Assembly: GCA_903921835.1 (NCBI GenBank)
Contig: CAIXRL010000630.1
Location: forward strand, 1 to 17,653
DNA from: Candidatus Eiseniibacteriota bacterium
GTDB taxonomy: Bacteria > Eisenbacteria > RBG-16-71-46
DNA length: 17,653 nucleotides
Direction of reading: 5' to 3'
A program made the translations under genes and the position numbers. Under the pieces are notes generated by a model. The model saw only the letters and a list, made by a program, of their open reading frames with translations, was not told the DNA's origin and searched no databases. The stretch's first letter is position 1; every line of letters begins with the position of its first letter. This document shows, piece after piece, positions 7,189-14,676 of the stretch.

Positions 7189-7770
7189 TCACCGTGCCGG
7201 CCGGTCGTCGAATGTCACGGCGGGCCTGGACGAGCGCCCCGGTCCGCCTGCGCTCGCGCGGTGCTCGCGCAGCTTCGCACGCTGTTCCACCGTGAGCACC
7301 GAGCGCACACCGAGCAGCGTGGCGACCTGCGCCTTGGTGATTCCCGAGCGCAACACCGCGATCCTGTCCAGCTGCGCGTCGATCGCGCGCGAGTCGGGAG
7401 TGTCGGCCTGGACCAGGTTGCGCAGGTCCAGTTCGGCGAGCCGTGCGTCGGCCTCCGCGCGGATGACCGCGCGCTCCTCCACATCCTGCAGGCTGGCGAT
7501 GCGCGTGCGCTGCGCGTCCGTGAGACCGAGTTGCTCCAGGTCCCCCGGTGCCGGGGCGCGCAGGCCGGCCGGCGGCCCGCCCGGCCGGGGCGGCGCCACG
7601 TCGCCCGCCGCACGCTCGCCCGTTGCCGCGCGGGGCTCCTGACCAACCGCGCGCTGGCCGGCGCCACGACCGTCGCGGGCTGCCTCCTGAGCATCCACCA
7701 CCCCGCCCAGCGCCAGGACCGACGCCAGCGTGAGCATCGAACCGACGAACGCCATTCGCTTCATGGTCAT
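7189..7770 (-). CDS. Spy/CpxP-like periplasmic LTxxQ protein
   Basis: A 193-residue exported protein. The signal peptide MTMKRMAFVGSMLTLASVLALGG...DAQ probably cleaves near residue 28. A proline/glycine/arginine-rich linker follows (about 30-78), then a helical domain with two LTxxQ motifs: LTDAQ at 83-87 and LTVEQ at 159-163. Paired LTxxQ motifs are characteristic of the Spy/CpxP/zinc-resistance-associated superfamily, which act as periplasmic chaperones or as stress-signal buffers for two-component kinases. It is the first gene of the run that continues into the regulator and kinase, the expected arrangement for a CpxP-like feedback subunit. I chose the ATG at 7768-7770 because AAGGAGG lies just upstream and the signal peptide starts there. 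An upstream in-frame extension lacks these features. The DNA-level function is inferred from family and context only. Confidence 0.8.
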   Translation of the reverse strand: MTMKRMAFVGSMLTLASVLALGGVVDAQEAARDGRGAGQRAVGQEPRAATGERAAGDVAPPRPGGPPAGLRAPAPGDLEQLGLTDAQRTRIASLQDVEERAVIRAEADARLAELDLRNLVQADTPDSRAIDAQLDRIAVLRSGITKAQVATLLGVRSVLTVEQRAKLREHRASAGGPGRSSRPAVTFDDRPAR

Positions 7771-7981
7771 GCCCTCCTCCTTCTCGGGTATGGGGCGGGT
7801 CCGCGGCGATGGGGTCTCCCCCGCTCCTTGCAAACAGCATGGAACAGAAGTGTCTCAGAGCTTTGCCAGAGTCTTGAGCAATGGAGAAGCCGGCGATCCT
7901 CCGGGCGTGACCTCTCAAGAGCGCGTACCCCTTCCCGAGAATGCTGGTGTGGCCCTTTGACCCACGACTGGAGAGATACCC
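7771..7981. promoter_or_regulatory. Divergent intergenic region (Spy operon / collagen-like gene)
   Basis: This 211-bp stretch separates the minus-strand Spy-RR-HK run from the plus-strand collagen-like gene and should hold both promoters. It includes a less GC-rich patch at about 7830-7885. No convincing -35/-10 pair and no tandem CpxR-like repeat could be assigned by eye. The ribosome binding sites are clear at both ends: AAGGAGG before 7770, and GGAGAG seven nt before 7982. Confidence 0.4.
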
Positions 7982-8611
7982 ATGATTTCCAGCATCGCGT
8001 CTTCACTCCCCCCGCCTGTTCGCGTGAATGATCCTGGGCGGCCCCGAAACGGTGCCGACCCGGTCGCGACCGACATCGCCGCAGCGAGCGTCCAGCAGAA
8101 CATCTCGGCTGACCTCAAGATCGTGACCAGGGACGGGGACACCGTGACGATCTCCGCCCGTCTCGATACGACTGTCACCTACGCGCCTGCGCGGCCCCCG
8201 GGCGGTCCCCGCCCCGGCCCCGAAGGTCGCGTTGGTCCCGAAGGTCGCGTCGGTCCCGAAGGTCGCGTCGGTCCCGAGGGCCCCGTCGGCCCCGGAGGTC
8301 GCGTCGGCCCGGAAGGTCGCGTCGGTCCCGGAGGTCGCATCGGCCCCGATCCGCGGCAAATGGGCGGAGAGCAGGTGCAGTCGCAGGGCACCTTCACCGT
8401 GCAGGTGCAGGGCGACCTGAACCCGCAGGAGCGGGCGGACATCGCCCGCGTCGTGAAGCAGTTCATGCACGACCTGCGTGAACTGGCGGGCGGACACGAC
8501 GTCTCGGTCGCGAACGTCGGTTCGGGCAACCTGCAGACGCTGCAGAGCGTGCAGGCGTCCGAAAGCACGCAGACCACGGTGACGGCCGTGGCGATGACAG
8601 CCCGGCAGTAA
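7982..8611 (+). CDS. Small protein with collagen-like Gly-X-Y tract
   Basis: A 209-residue protein without signal peptide or membrane helix. Residues about 36-68 carry a segment of the type QNISADLKIVTRDGDTVTIS. Residues 79-120 are seven six-residue repeats of consensus GPEGRV, making an unbroken run of Gly-X-Y triplets ending GRI-GPD. Residues about 135-209 form a compact alpha/beta segment (FTVQVQGDLNPQERADIARVVKQFMHDL...). The flanking segments recall a widespread uncharacterised bacterial family with a 'DGDxVTI' strand and an 'xGDLxxxE' helix. That link is by memory of pattern only. Function is unknown. A collagen-like triple helix would make it trimeric. The start is supported by GGAGAG 7 nt upstream. 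It is divergent from the Spy operon and may share its stimulus. A strong hairpin follows the TAA stop. Confidence 0.75.
   Translation: MISSIASSLPPPVRVNDPGRPRNGADPVATDIAAASVQQNISADLKIVTRDGDTVTISARLDTTVTYAPARPPGGPRPGPEGRVGPEGRVGPEGRVGPEGPVGPGGRVGPEGRVGPGGRIGPDPRQMGGEQVQSQGTFTVQVQGDLNPQERADIARVVKQFMHDLRELAGGHDVSVANVGSGNLQTLQSVQASESTQTTVTAVAMTARQ
8216..8341 (+). repeat. Seven tandem 18-bp repeats encoding GPEGRV
   Basis: Seven in-frame 18-bp units (8216, 8234, 8252, 8270, 8288, 8306 and 8324 onward) have consensus GGTCCCGAAGGTCGCGTC. Units 2 and 3 are identical, while units 4, 5 and 7 carry substitutions that change E to G or R to P. The unit length keeps both the reading frame and the Gly-X-Y register, so gain or loss of units would change only the length of the tract. 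Confidence 0.9.
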
Positions 8612-8629
8612 AGACTCCGTTCGTGGCCG

Positions 8630-8655
8630 CCGCCCGGTGCGCAAGCGCCGGGCGG
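8630..8655 (+). terminator. Strong GNRA-capped hairpin after the collagen-like gene
   Basis: Arms CCGCCCGG (8630-8637) and CCGGGCGG (8648-8655) pair perfectly. The inner bases T-G-C and G-C-G extend the stem to 11 bp around a GCAA tetraloop. The hairpin sits 19 nt after the TAA stop. Only a short T run (TTT at 8661-8663) follows a few bases later, so it may be a weak intrinsic terminator or an mRNA 3'-end stabiliser. Confidence 0.55.
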
Positions 8656-8878
8656 TCCGCTTTGTCCGGCGGCTCCCCGCGCGGGGCTCCTGCGGAATCG
8701 CGACTTGTGTAGCGGCTGCAACATTCGTGACAAAGGTCCAGCCGATCATTCTTGCGAGGCCGGGACACGGCTTCCGCGGTCGCTCGAGTGAACCTGGACC
8801 CAGCGAGCGCCGCGCAATGCGGACCGCTGCGCACCGATCGCACGCCGCGAGGTGCGATCCACCAGGAGGAGACCCGAG

Positions 8879-10696
8879 ATGACGACCGGCCGTAGTCACC
8901 ATCGCCCTGAGCGCACTGCCCACGCGACGCACGTTCCATTCACCTCGAAGCGGCCGACCGCGCGCGCGAAAGCGCTCCGTCGCGCGCTCGTGCTCGCACT
9001 GCTCGCCGCCGCAACCACGTTCCCGTCGGGCTGCTCGAAGCACCACGCTTCCAGCCTGGTGGCGCCGGCGAGCACGTCGACCGCGCGCATGACGATCACG
9101 CAGACGGTCTCGGACGAGGCGCAGCGGAACACGATCGCATTCGACGGCCTGGCGTTCCTCACCGGCAGCCTCGGCTCGCAGTCCTTCCTGCCGCCGGGCA
9201 AGGTCGCCGACTACTCCGGCTTCCAGTACCTGCGCGACAACGATCCCACCGATCTGGGTCACAACACGGATTTCGTCACCATCATCGCCTACAACGTGAT
9301 GCACATCCTGAGCACGAGCCAGGTCGCCCAGCTCGTGGCCAGCGCGCGCGTGCAGGTGGACCAGATCAACGCCTTCGGCTACAAGCGCTATCCCCTGCTG
9401 AAGGCGTTCCGCCGCCAGTTCGACGGCGACCTGCCCACCGGCACCACGGGGCTCGACTCGGCGGCCGTGGTGGCATACACCGCCGACCTCTACCGCCTCG
9501 ACGGACAGATCAGCTTCAGCCGGGCGCGCCTCATGGGCAGCATCCTCACCTCGCTCACCACCGCGCAGAAGGCTTCGCTCGCCGCCCTCAAGGCGAAGAA
9601 CGGCGTGGGTAACTGGGACCGCACGCTGTCGGATCCGCTGCAGTCGCTCCAGCTCGATCCGGACGTCGGCGTGGCGGTGATGACCTACGCCAGCGAGATG
9701 TACGCCTGGTACGCCGGCTCCATCGAGGCGGACACCTACTTCTGCCCCGAGCGCCAGGGCACGTACTTCGGCTCGTTCTACCTCAAGGACTGGCCGGCGA
9801 TGGGCAATCCCAACTACTCGATCAACGAGCAGCTCACCGCCAGCGCCGGGCAGAACTTCCTCAACGCCCTGCCCGCCCCGCAGGCCGCGCTGATCACCGG
9901 ACTGGTGGACGTGCAGCGCAGCGCGCTCACCGAGCTCGTGCAGCGCCGGACCGACATCTCGACGCTGCTGCGGAGGTTCCAGGCCGGGCAGGTGCCGGAC
10001 TCGCTCACCGTGATCGCCCTGTCCGCGCGCTACGGCGAGCTGGACGGCGCGATCGCCTACAGCTACGCGTCGCGCTTCTCCGCCGTCGCCCACGCCCTGG
10101 ACAGCGCGCACAAGGCGAAAGTGGACTCGCTCGCCCAGCAGCTCGACTACGTGGCGCCGCCCGGCGGGTTCCTGTACTCCGCGCCCATCGCCATGCCCAC
10201 GATCCAGAACACCGACTTCATGTTCGGCACCACGGCAACGAGCTCCTTCGTGCTGACCAGTTCTGTCGTGACCGAGGGCGGCGCGCTGCCCGCCGAGTAC
10301 ACGTGCGACGGTGACAGCTCGACGGCGCCGCTGCAGTGGAGCGGCGCGCCCACGGGCACGCAGAGCTACGCGGTGATCATGCACCACCTCGATCCCGAGG
10401 GCGTCGTCAAGTGGTACTGGATCCTGTACGACATCCCCGCGACCACCACGTCGCTGCCCACGAACGTCACGGGTGTCGGCACGCTCGGGAACAACTACGT
10501 GAACTCGAGCCAGGGCTACGCGCCGCCGTGCTCCGTCGGCCCGGGAGCCAAGACCTACACGTACACCGTGTACGCGCTCTCTGCGCCACCGGAAATCACG
10601 GTGGCGCCCGCCGAGGTGAGTCGCGACGTGCTGCTGGCCGCAATCAGCGACCGCACGCTCGCCAGCGCCGACCTGAACGTGGTCTACACGCGCTGA
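8879..10696 (+). CDS. Probable lipoprotein: duplicated helical domain fused to YbhB/YbcL (PEBP-like) domain
   Basis: A 605-residue exported protein. A long basic N-terminus precedes a hydrophobic stretch (ALVLALLAAATTF, about 36-48) and C52 in PSGC. This is a non-canonical lipobox, so lipidation is likely but not certain. Residues about 112-240 and 295-421 look like two copies of one helical domain (GFQYLRD/GSFYLKD; TSQVAQLV/APQAALITGLV; LYRLDGQISFSRA/RYGELDGAIAYSYA; TTAQKASLAAL/SAHKAKVDSLA). Residues about 456-605 are a YbhB/YbcL Raf-kinase-inhibitor-like domain: FVLTSSVVTEGGALPAEYTCDGDS, PLQWSGAPTGTQSYAVIMHH, WYWILYDIP, GYAPPC and YTYTVYAL. The usual HW before the VYNIP-like strand is YW here. 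The start ATG has AGGAGGA 8 nt upstream. The gene appears monocistronic. The ligand and role are unknown. Confidence 0.75.
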   Translation: MTTGRSHHRPERTAHATHVPFTSKRPTARAKALRRALVLALLAAATTFPSGCSKHHASSLVAPASTSTARMTITQTVSDEAQRNTIAFDGLAFLTGSLGSQSFLPPGKVADYSGFQYLRDNDPTDLGHNTDFVTIIAYNVMHILSTSQVAQLVASARVQVDQINAFGYKRYPLLKAFRRQFDGDLPTGTTGLDSAAVVAYTADLYRLDGQISFSRARLMGSILTSLTTAQKASLAALKAKNGVGNWDRTLSDPLQSLQLDPDVGVAVMTYASEMYAWYAGSIEADTYFCPERQGTYFGSFYLKDWPAMGNPNYSINEQLTASAGQNFLNALPAPQAALITGLVDVQRSALTELVQRRTDISTLLRRFQAGQVPDSLTVIALSARYGELDGAIAYSYASRFSAVAHALDSAHKAKVDSLAQQLDYVAPPGGFLYSAPIAMPTIQNTDFMFGTTATSSFVLTSSVVTEGGALPAEYTCDGDSSTAPLQWSGAPTGTQSYAVIMHHLDPEGVVKWYWILYDIPATTTSLPTNVTGVGTLGNNYVNSSQGYAPPCSVGPGAKTYTYTVYALSAPPEITVAPAEVSRDVLLAAISDRTLASADLNVVYTR

Positions 10697-11032
10697 CGAC
10701 CCGATGACCTCCACGGCCGACGCGGCTTGGCGCCGATCGAGACATCCGCGGGCGAGGTCCTGATTGCGAGAGCTGATATCGAGCACAGGCTCGGGCCGCG
10801 CAGCGGCGGGCCGTCACCCGCGGATGCGGCGGAGCCGGGTGGGTCCAGGCGACGTACAACCCAGTCCGGGAGCGCATGCCGGAACTCGAGCGCGTGAACT
10901 CGACCGGCGAGAGGTACACGGCCCGCTGGAGCATTCCGGCAAGCGTCAAGCACGCCGCCCGGGCAGCCCGACGGCAGGCTGGAGAGCCCCCGGCAGCGCG
11001 GCGCCACTGCGCCGGATACGCGGAAAATTACA
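10697..11032. other. Intergenic stretch with no gene seen
   Basis: These bases between the PEBP-like gene and the GH16 control region carry no ORF with a ribosome binding site or recognisable protein. One half-site CGTACAA (10853-10859) matches seven bases of the palindrome arm found at 11044-11051. A single half-site can occur by chance. Confidence 0.4.
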
Positions 11033-11051
11033 TTGTACGGCAACCGTACAA
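11033..11051. promoter_or_regulatory. Perfect 19-bp palindrome, candidate operator of the glucanase cluster
   Basis: TTGTACGG (11033-11040) and CCGTACAA (11044-11051) are exact reverse complements around the 3-nt centre CAA. The palindrome sits beside an unusually AT-rich patch (GGAAAATTACATT) about 110 bp before the GH16 start. That position suits an operator or activator site. The cognate regulator is not in the window. Confidence 0.6.
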
Positions 11052-11073
11052 AGTGAGATCATGGCCGGGCAGA

Positions 11074-11107
11074 CGCGGGCGCTCCCCTCTCACGTGAGGC
11101 GCCCGCG
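11074..11107 (+). promoter_or_regulatory. Stable 5'-UTR hairpin before the GH16 gene
   Basis: Nine-base arms CGCGGGCGC (11074-11082) and GCGCCCGCG (11099-11107) pair perfectly. The 16-nt loop ends in its own palindrome CTCACGTGAG (11089-11098). No T tract follows. It lies between the palindromic operator candidate and the ribosome binding site. It could be an attenuator-like or mRNA-protecting structure. I cannot match it to a known riboswitch. Confidence 0.45.
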
Positions 11108-11158
11108 ATGATCTTGCCATCCGTCCCGATGCCCGGGCCGAAAATCAGGGGATACACC

Positions 11159-12925
11159 ATGCGCACCCTCGTCATCGCCGTCGCCCTTGCGTTCATCGCC
11201 GTCGGGACTGCCAGCGCGCAGGTCGGCAACCTGATCTGGGAGGACAACTTCAACACGCTCGACAACTGGCTCAAGGTCCAGGGCAACGGCAACTGGGGCT
11301 GGGGCAACGGCGAACTGGAGTACTACAAGAACGAGAACGTGGACATTGCCCCCGTTCCCGGCGAGTCGGGCAACAACGCGCTGCGCATCATCGCGAAGGC
11401 GGAAAGCGGCCCCGGGATCGTCGATGCGTGGGGCGGGGCGCTCAACTACACGTCGGGCAAGGTCGTCAGCCGCTCCTTCGTCAGCGTCCGCTACGGCATG
11501 ATCGAGACGCGCGTGCTGGTGCCGAACCTGGCCACCGGCGGCTGGCCCGCGTTCTGGATGATGGGCACGGCCACGGCGACGTGGCCGACGTGCGGTGAGC
11601 TCGACCTGATGGAGATGGGCGCGCGCCAGGCGTTCCGCGACGAGCACGACACGCACAACGGCGGCAACGGCCTGAACAACTCGACCGTGAACCAGTTTGT
11701 CGGCGCCAACGCGATCTGGGGCTCCGCCTCGGGCACCTCGATGATCGCCATCGACCCGGCCGACACGCTGAACCGCCCCTACTACAACTACGCCAACCCG
11801 CTCGCCGGGCGCTTCCTGATCTACCGCATGTACTGGGACTCGACCTCGATGCGCTTCACGGTCGTGGACAACGGCGTCGAGCACGACCTCTACACGCACC
11901 CGTTCGTGTTTCCTGCCGACGCGGAGGAGTTCCACCAGCCGTTCTACATGCTCATGAACCTCGCCCTCGGCGGCGCGTACACGGATGCCTACCAGCTCGG
12001 CAATCCCGCCAGTGGCGTGGCCATGTCGATGCCGTTGCCCGCCACGATGTACGTGGACTACGTGCGCATCTACCAGTACAACGGCCAGGGCGAGGTCACG
12101 CTCGGCGTGCCCACGCCCGAGCACGGCCGCTTCGGCCTGTACACGGACAACACCACGACGACGAACGCGCTCGTGCCCGGCGTGAACGCGAACATCTACG
12201 TGTGGGAGAACACGCTCACCGCGGGAACGATCGCGCCGTACGAGGGCGCCAACGTCCTCACGTGGAAGACCAACGGTGCGGGCTGGTTCGGCGCGGGCAT
12301 CATGTCCTCGCAGCCCGCGAACGTGTTCGGGATGGGCGACGGATACCTCAAGTTCCGCATCAAGATCCCCGCCAACGTCACGTTCAAGATCGGCATCATC
12401 GACGTCTGGGGGAACCAGAACTACGTCAGCTTCCCCGCCAACACGACGACCTACGGCCTCGTGCGCAACGGCAACTGGGCCCAGGCGTCCATCCCCGCCA
12501 CCGACCTGCGCGGCCTGTACATGGACCTGCGCATGCTGGCCTACGAGTTCGTCATCCTCGAGCAGAACGGCACCGGCTGCGAGTTCGCGCTCGACGACAT
12601 CTACTGGGAAAGCGCCGTCGTCAACGCGGTCGGCCCTGTAGCGACGGCGCCGGGCACGCTGCGCATGGCGAGCGCGCCGAATCCCTTCGTGTCGGCAACG
12701 CAACTGCGCTTCACCCTGCCCGCCGCGGCGCCTTACGAGATCGGGGTCTACGACGCCGCGGGCACCCGCATGACCACGTTCCGCGGCATCGGCGCGCAGG
12801 GCGCCAACCTGGTGCGCTGGAACGGCCGCAACGATCAGGGGCGCGCCGCCACGCCGGGCGTGTACTTCTACCGACTGGCGTCGGGCGGTGCGACGACGAG
12901 CGGCAAGGTCGTGCTGGTGAACTGA
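11159..12925 (+). CDS. GH16 endo-beta-1,3-glucanase (laminarinase-type) with FlgD-like C-terminal domain
   Basis: A 588-residue secreted enzyme that should cut internal beta-1,3-glucan bonds with retention. The signal peptide is MRTLVIAVALAFIAVGTASA, cleaved before Q21. The GH16 beta-jelly-roll spans about 22-307: WGNGELEYY, MIETRVLVPNLATGGWPAFWMM, and the catalytic ELDLME with nucleophile E147, D149 and acid/base E152. The domain closes with MNLALGG and MYVDYVRIYQYN. Residues about 325-485 form a second beta-sandwich, probably carbohydrate-binding (ExoP/galactose-binding-like fold by appearance). Residues about 500-588 are a FlgD-type Ig/T9SS-style tail (APNPFVSATQLRFTLP, GVYFYRLASG, GKVVLVN), suggesting cell-surface display or sorting. 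The start ATG follows AGGGGA by 6 nt; the upstream in-frame ATG at 11108 would bury the signal peptide. It is the first gene of the GH16-GH30-ADPRH run. Confidence 0.9.
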   Translation: MRTLVIAVALAFIAVGTASAQVGNLIWEDNFNTLDNWLKVQGNGNWGWGNGELEYYKNENVDIAPVPGESGNNALRIIAKAESGPGIVDAWGGALNYTSGKVVSRSFVSVRYGMIETRVLVPNLATGGWPAFWMMGTATATWPTCGELDLMEMGARQAFRDEHDTHNGGNGLNNSTVNQFVGANAIWGSASGTSMIAIDPADTLNRPYYNYANPLAGRFLIYRMYWDSTSMRFTVVDNGVEHDLYTHPFVFPADAEEFHQPFYMLMNLALGGAYTDAYQLGNPASGVAMSMPLPATMYVDYVRIYQYNGQGEVTLGVPTPEHGRFGLYTDNTTTTNALVPGVNANIYVWENTLTAGTIAPYEGANVLTWKTNGAGWFGAGIMSSQPANVFGMGDGYLKFRIKIPANVTFKIGIIDVWGNQNYVSFPANTTTYGLVRNGNWAQASIPATDLRGLYMDLRMLAYEFVILEQNGTGCEFALDDIYWESAVVNAVGPVATAPGTLRMASAPNPFVSATQLRFTLPAAAPYEIGVYDAAGTRMTTFRGIGAQGANLVRWNGRNDQGRAATPGVYFYRLASGGATTSGKVVLVN

Positions 12926-12956
12926 CGCGACGCCCGCGTCCAGGGAGGGCGTTTAC

Positions 12957-14606
12957 ATGAACGGACGGCGCGGCGCCGGGCGAGTCCGACCCGGAGCCAC
13001 GGTCGCCGCGCTGCTGCTCGCGGGCGCCACGGCCTCGGTGTCCGCGGCGGGCACGGGCCTGCGCCCCCTCGGCCCCGGGCGCCCCGACTGCGTCCAGAGC
13101 AGCGCGGCGGGCGACCGGCTGCGGCCGCTGCCCTCGGTCCGATTCGAGCCCGGTCCCGCGCCTGCGGGCATCGTGGTTCGTGTGGAGCCGGACAGCCTGC
13201 GCCAGCGGATCGAAGGCGTCGGCGGCTCGCTGACCGAGGCGTCCGCATACGTGCTCGCGCACCTGCCGAAGACGGTGCGCGACTCCGTGGTCGCGAGCTT
13301 CTTCGGGCCCGGGGGCGCGGACCTCACCATGGCGCGGACGCACATCGGCGCCTGCGACTTCACCGTGGCCGGGAAGTACTCGTACGACGACGTCGCCGGA
13401 GACGACGACCTCGCGCACTTCAGCATCGCGCACGACAAGGCAGGCTTCCCGGGTGCCCGCGACCCGCACTACGCGCTCCTGCCGCTCATCCAGGACGCGC
13501 TCGCGCGCCAGCCGGCGCTGGCGATCGTGGCCAGCCCGTGGACGGCGCCCGCCTGGATGAAGGACAACGGCGCCTTCTACACGCAGGGCAAGTCCGGGGG
13601 CGGCCTGCTGCCCACCCACTACTTCACGTTCGCGCGCTACGTCGAGAAGTACGTCCGCGCGTACGCCGCCGAGGGCGTCCCCATCTGGGCGGTCACGCCG
13701 GTCAACGAACCGCTCGGCGTCGGCGGTCAGTGGGAGAGCATGGAGATGTCGCCCGAGCAGCTGCGCGACTATGTCGCCGGCGACCTGGGCCCGGTGCTCG
13801 CGCCCACGGGCGTCCGGATCCTGCAGTACGACCAGAATCGGGACGCGATCGCCGTGCGCTACGCAGGCGCCATGCTTCGCGACTCCGCCAGCGCGCGGTA
13901 CGTCTGGGGCACGGCGCTCCACTGGTACGGCAGCACGATCAGCCCGTGCAGTGACGTGCTCGACGCCATTCACGATCTCGATCCCGCCAGGGGGCTCATC
14001 CACACCGAGGGCTGCGTGGACGCGCTGGGCGCGAAGACCAACTCCCCCGACGGACGCTTCGCCGGCTGGAACAACGATGCGTGGTGGTGGCGCAGGGAGG
14101 CGACGGACTGGGGGTGGGACTGGGCGGCGCCCGAGGACAAGCCGCAACACCCGCGCTACGCCCCGGTCCACCGCTACGCGCGTGACCTGATCGGCGGCAT
14201 GAACCACTGGCTGTCGGGCTGGATCGACTGGAACATCGTGCTCGATTCGCGCGGTGGCCCCAATCACGTTGGCAACTGGTGCGCCGCGCCGGTAATGGTC
14301 GACCTCGCCACGGGAGACGTCTACTACACGCCGCTCTACTTCACGATCGCGCATTTCAGCCGCTACCTGCGTCCCGGAGACCACGTCGTGCGCAGCGCCG
14401 TCACCGCGGGCAACCCGGGGGCCGGCGGACTGCAGGCGCTGGCCGTGCTCGACAAGGCAGGTCGCCATCTGACCGTGATCGTCCTCAACGAGCGGGACGA
14501 GCCGCTCGCCTACGGCATCGAGGTGGGCCAGGAGCACGCAGCGATGTCCATTCCCGGCAACGCGATCCAGACGTTGCGCTTCGACGCGGACTCCCTGCGG
14601 AACTGA
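12957..14606 (+). CDS. GH30 family beta-glucanase, likely beta-1,6-acting
   Basis: A 549-residue secreted (beta/alpha)8-barrel enzyme. The signal region is MNGRRGAGRVRPGATVAALLLAGATASVSA, cleaved near residue 31. GH30 hallmarks in order: IEGVGGSLTEASAYVL (85-100), SPWTAPAWMKDNG (193-205), acid/base E251 in VTPVNEP, LHWYG (321-325), nucleophile E351 in HTEGC, and WIDWNIVLDSRGGPNH (422-437). A beta-sandwich side domain ends the protein. Close families are GH30 subfamilies 1 and 3 (glucosylceramidases and endo-beta-1,6-glucanases). Next to GH16 and GH17, removal of beta-1,6 branches from laminarin is the most economical role, but the subfamily needs a phylogeny. GGGAGGG lies 7 nt before the ATG. 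The gap to the GH16 stop is 31 nt, so co-transcription is likely. Both catalytic glutamates are present. Confidence 0.9.
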   Translation: MNGRRGAGRVRPGATVAALLLAGATASVSAAGTGLRPLGPGRPDCVQSSAAGDRLRPLPSVRFEPGPAPAGIVVRVEPDSLRQRIEGVGGSLTEASAYVLAHLPKTVRDSVVASFFGPGGADLTMARTHIGACDFTVAGKYSYDDVAGDDDLAHFSIAHDKAGFPGARDPHYALLPLIQDALARQPALAIVASPWTAPAWMKDNGAFYTQGKSGGGLLPTHYFTFARYVEKYVRAYAAEGVPIWAVTPVNEPLGVGGQWESMEMSPEQLRDYVAGDLGPVLAPTGVRILQYDQNRDAIAVRYAGAMLRDSASARYVWGTALHWYGSTISPCSDVLDAIHDLDPARGLIHTEGCVDALGAKTNSPDGRFAGWNNDAWWWRREATDWGWDWAAPEDKPQHPRYAPVHRYARDLIGGMNHWLSGWIDWNIVLDSRGGPNHVGNWCAAPVMVDLATGDVYYTPLYFTIAHFSRYLRPGDHVVRSAVTAGNPGAGGLQALAVLDKAGRHLTVIVLNERDEPLAYGIEVGQEHAAMSIPGNAIQTLRFDADSLRN

Positions 14607-14676
14607 AGCCACCGCCGGGGTCGCGAGGGCGCCGGGCCACCCTTCACGCGCGAAACGGACCATGCCCGAGGATGAC

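Noticed and set aside
8216..8341. Tandem repeats considered as CRISPR or iterons
   Set aside because: The units are directly adjacent with no spacers, in frame, and encode Gly-X-Y triplets, so this is a coding repeat.
8675..8686. Palindrome CCCCGCGCGGGG as a terminator or operator
   Set aside because: As RNA it can form only a 4-bp stem once a loop is allowed, and such GC palindromes are expected by chance in this composition.
8003..10786. A 927-residue antisense ORF across the collagen-like and PEBP-like genes
   Set aside because: It is a codon-position shadow typical of high-GC DNA. Its translation is low-complexity (R/V/H/G-rich) with no motif, and the plus-strand genes beneath it have ribosome binding sites, export signals and domains.
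11090..12703. Long minus-strand ORFs opposite GH16, GH30 and ADPRH (also 12711-14756 and 14740-16590)
   Set aside because: All have the same Val/Arg/His/Asp-rich composition of GC shadows and lie exactly opposite well-recognised enzymes.
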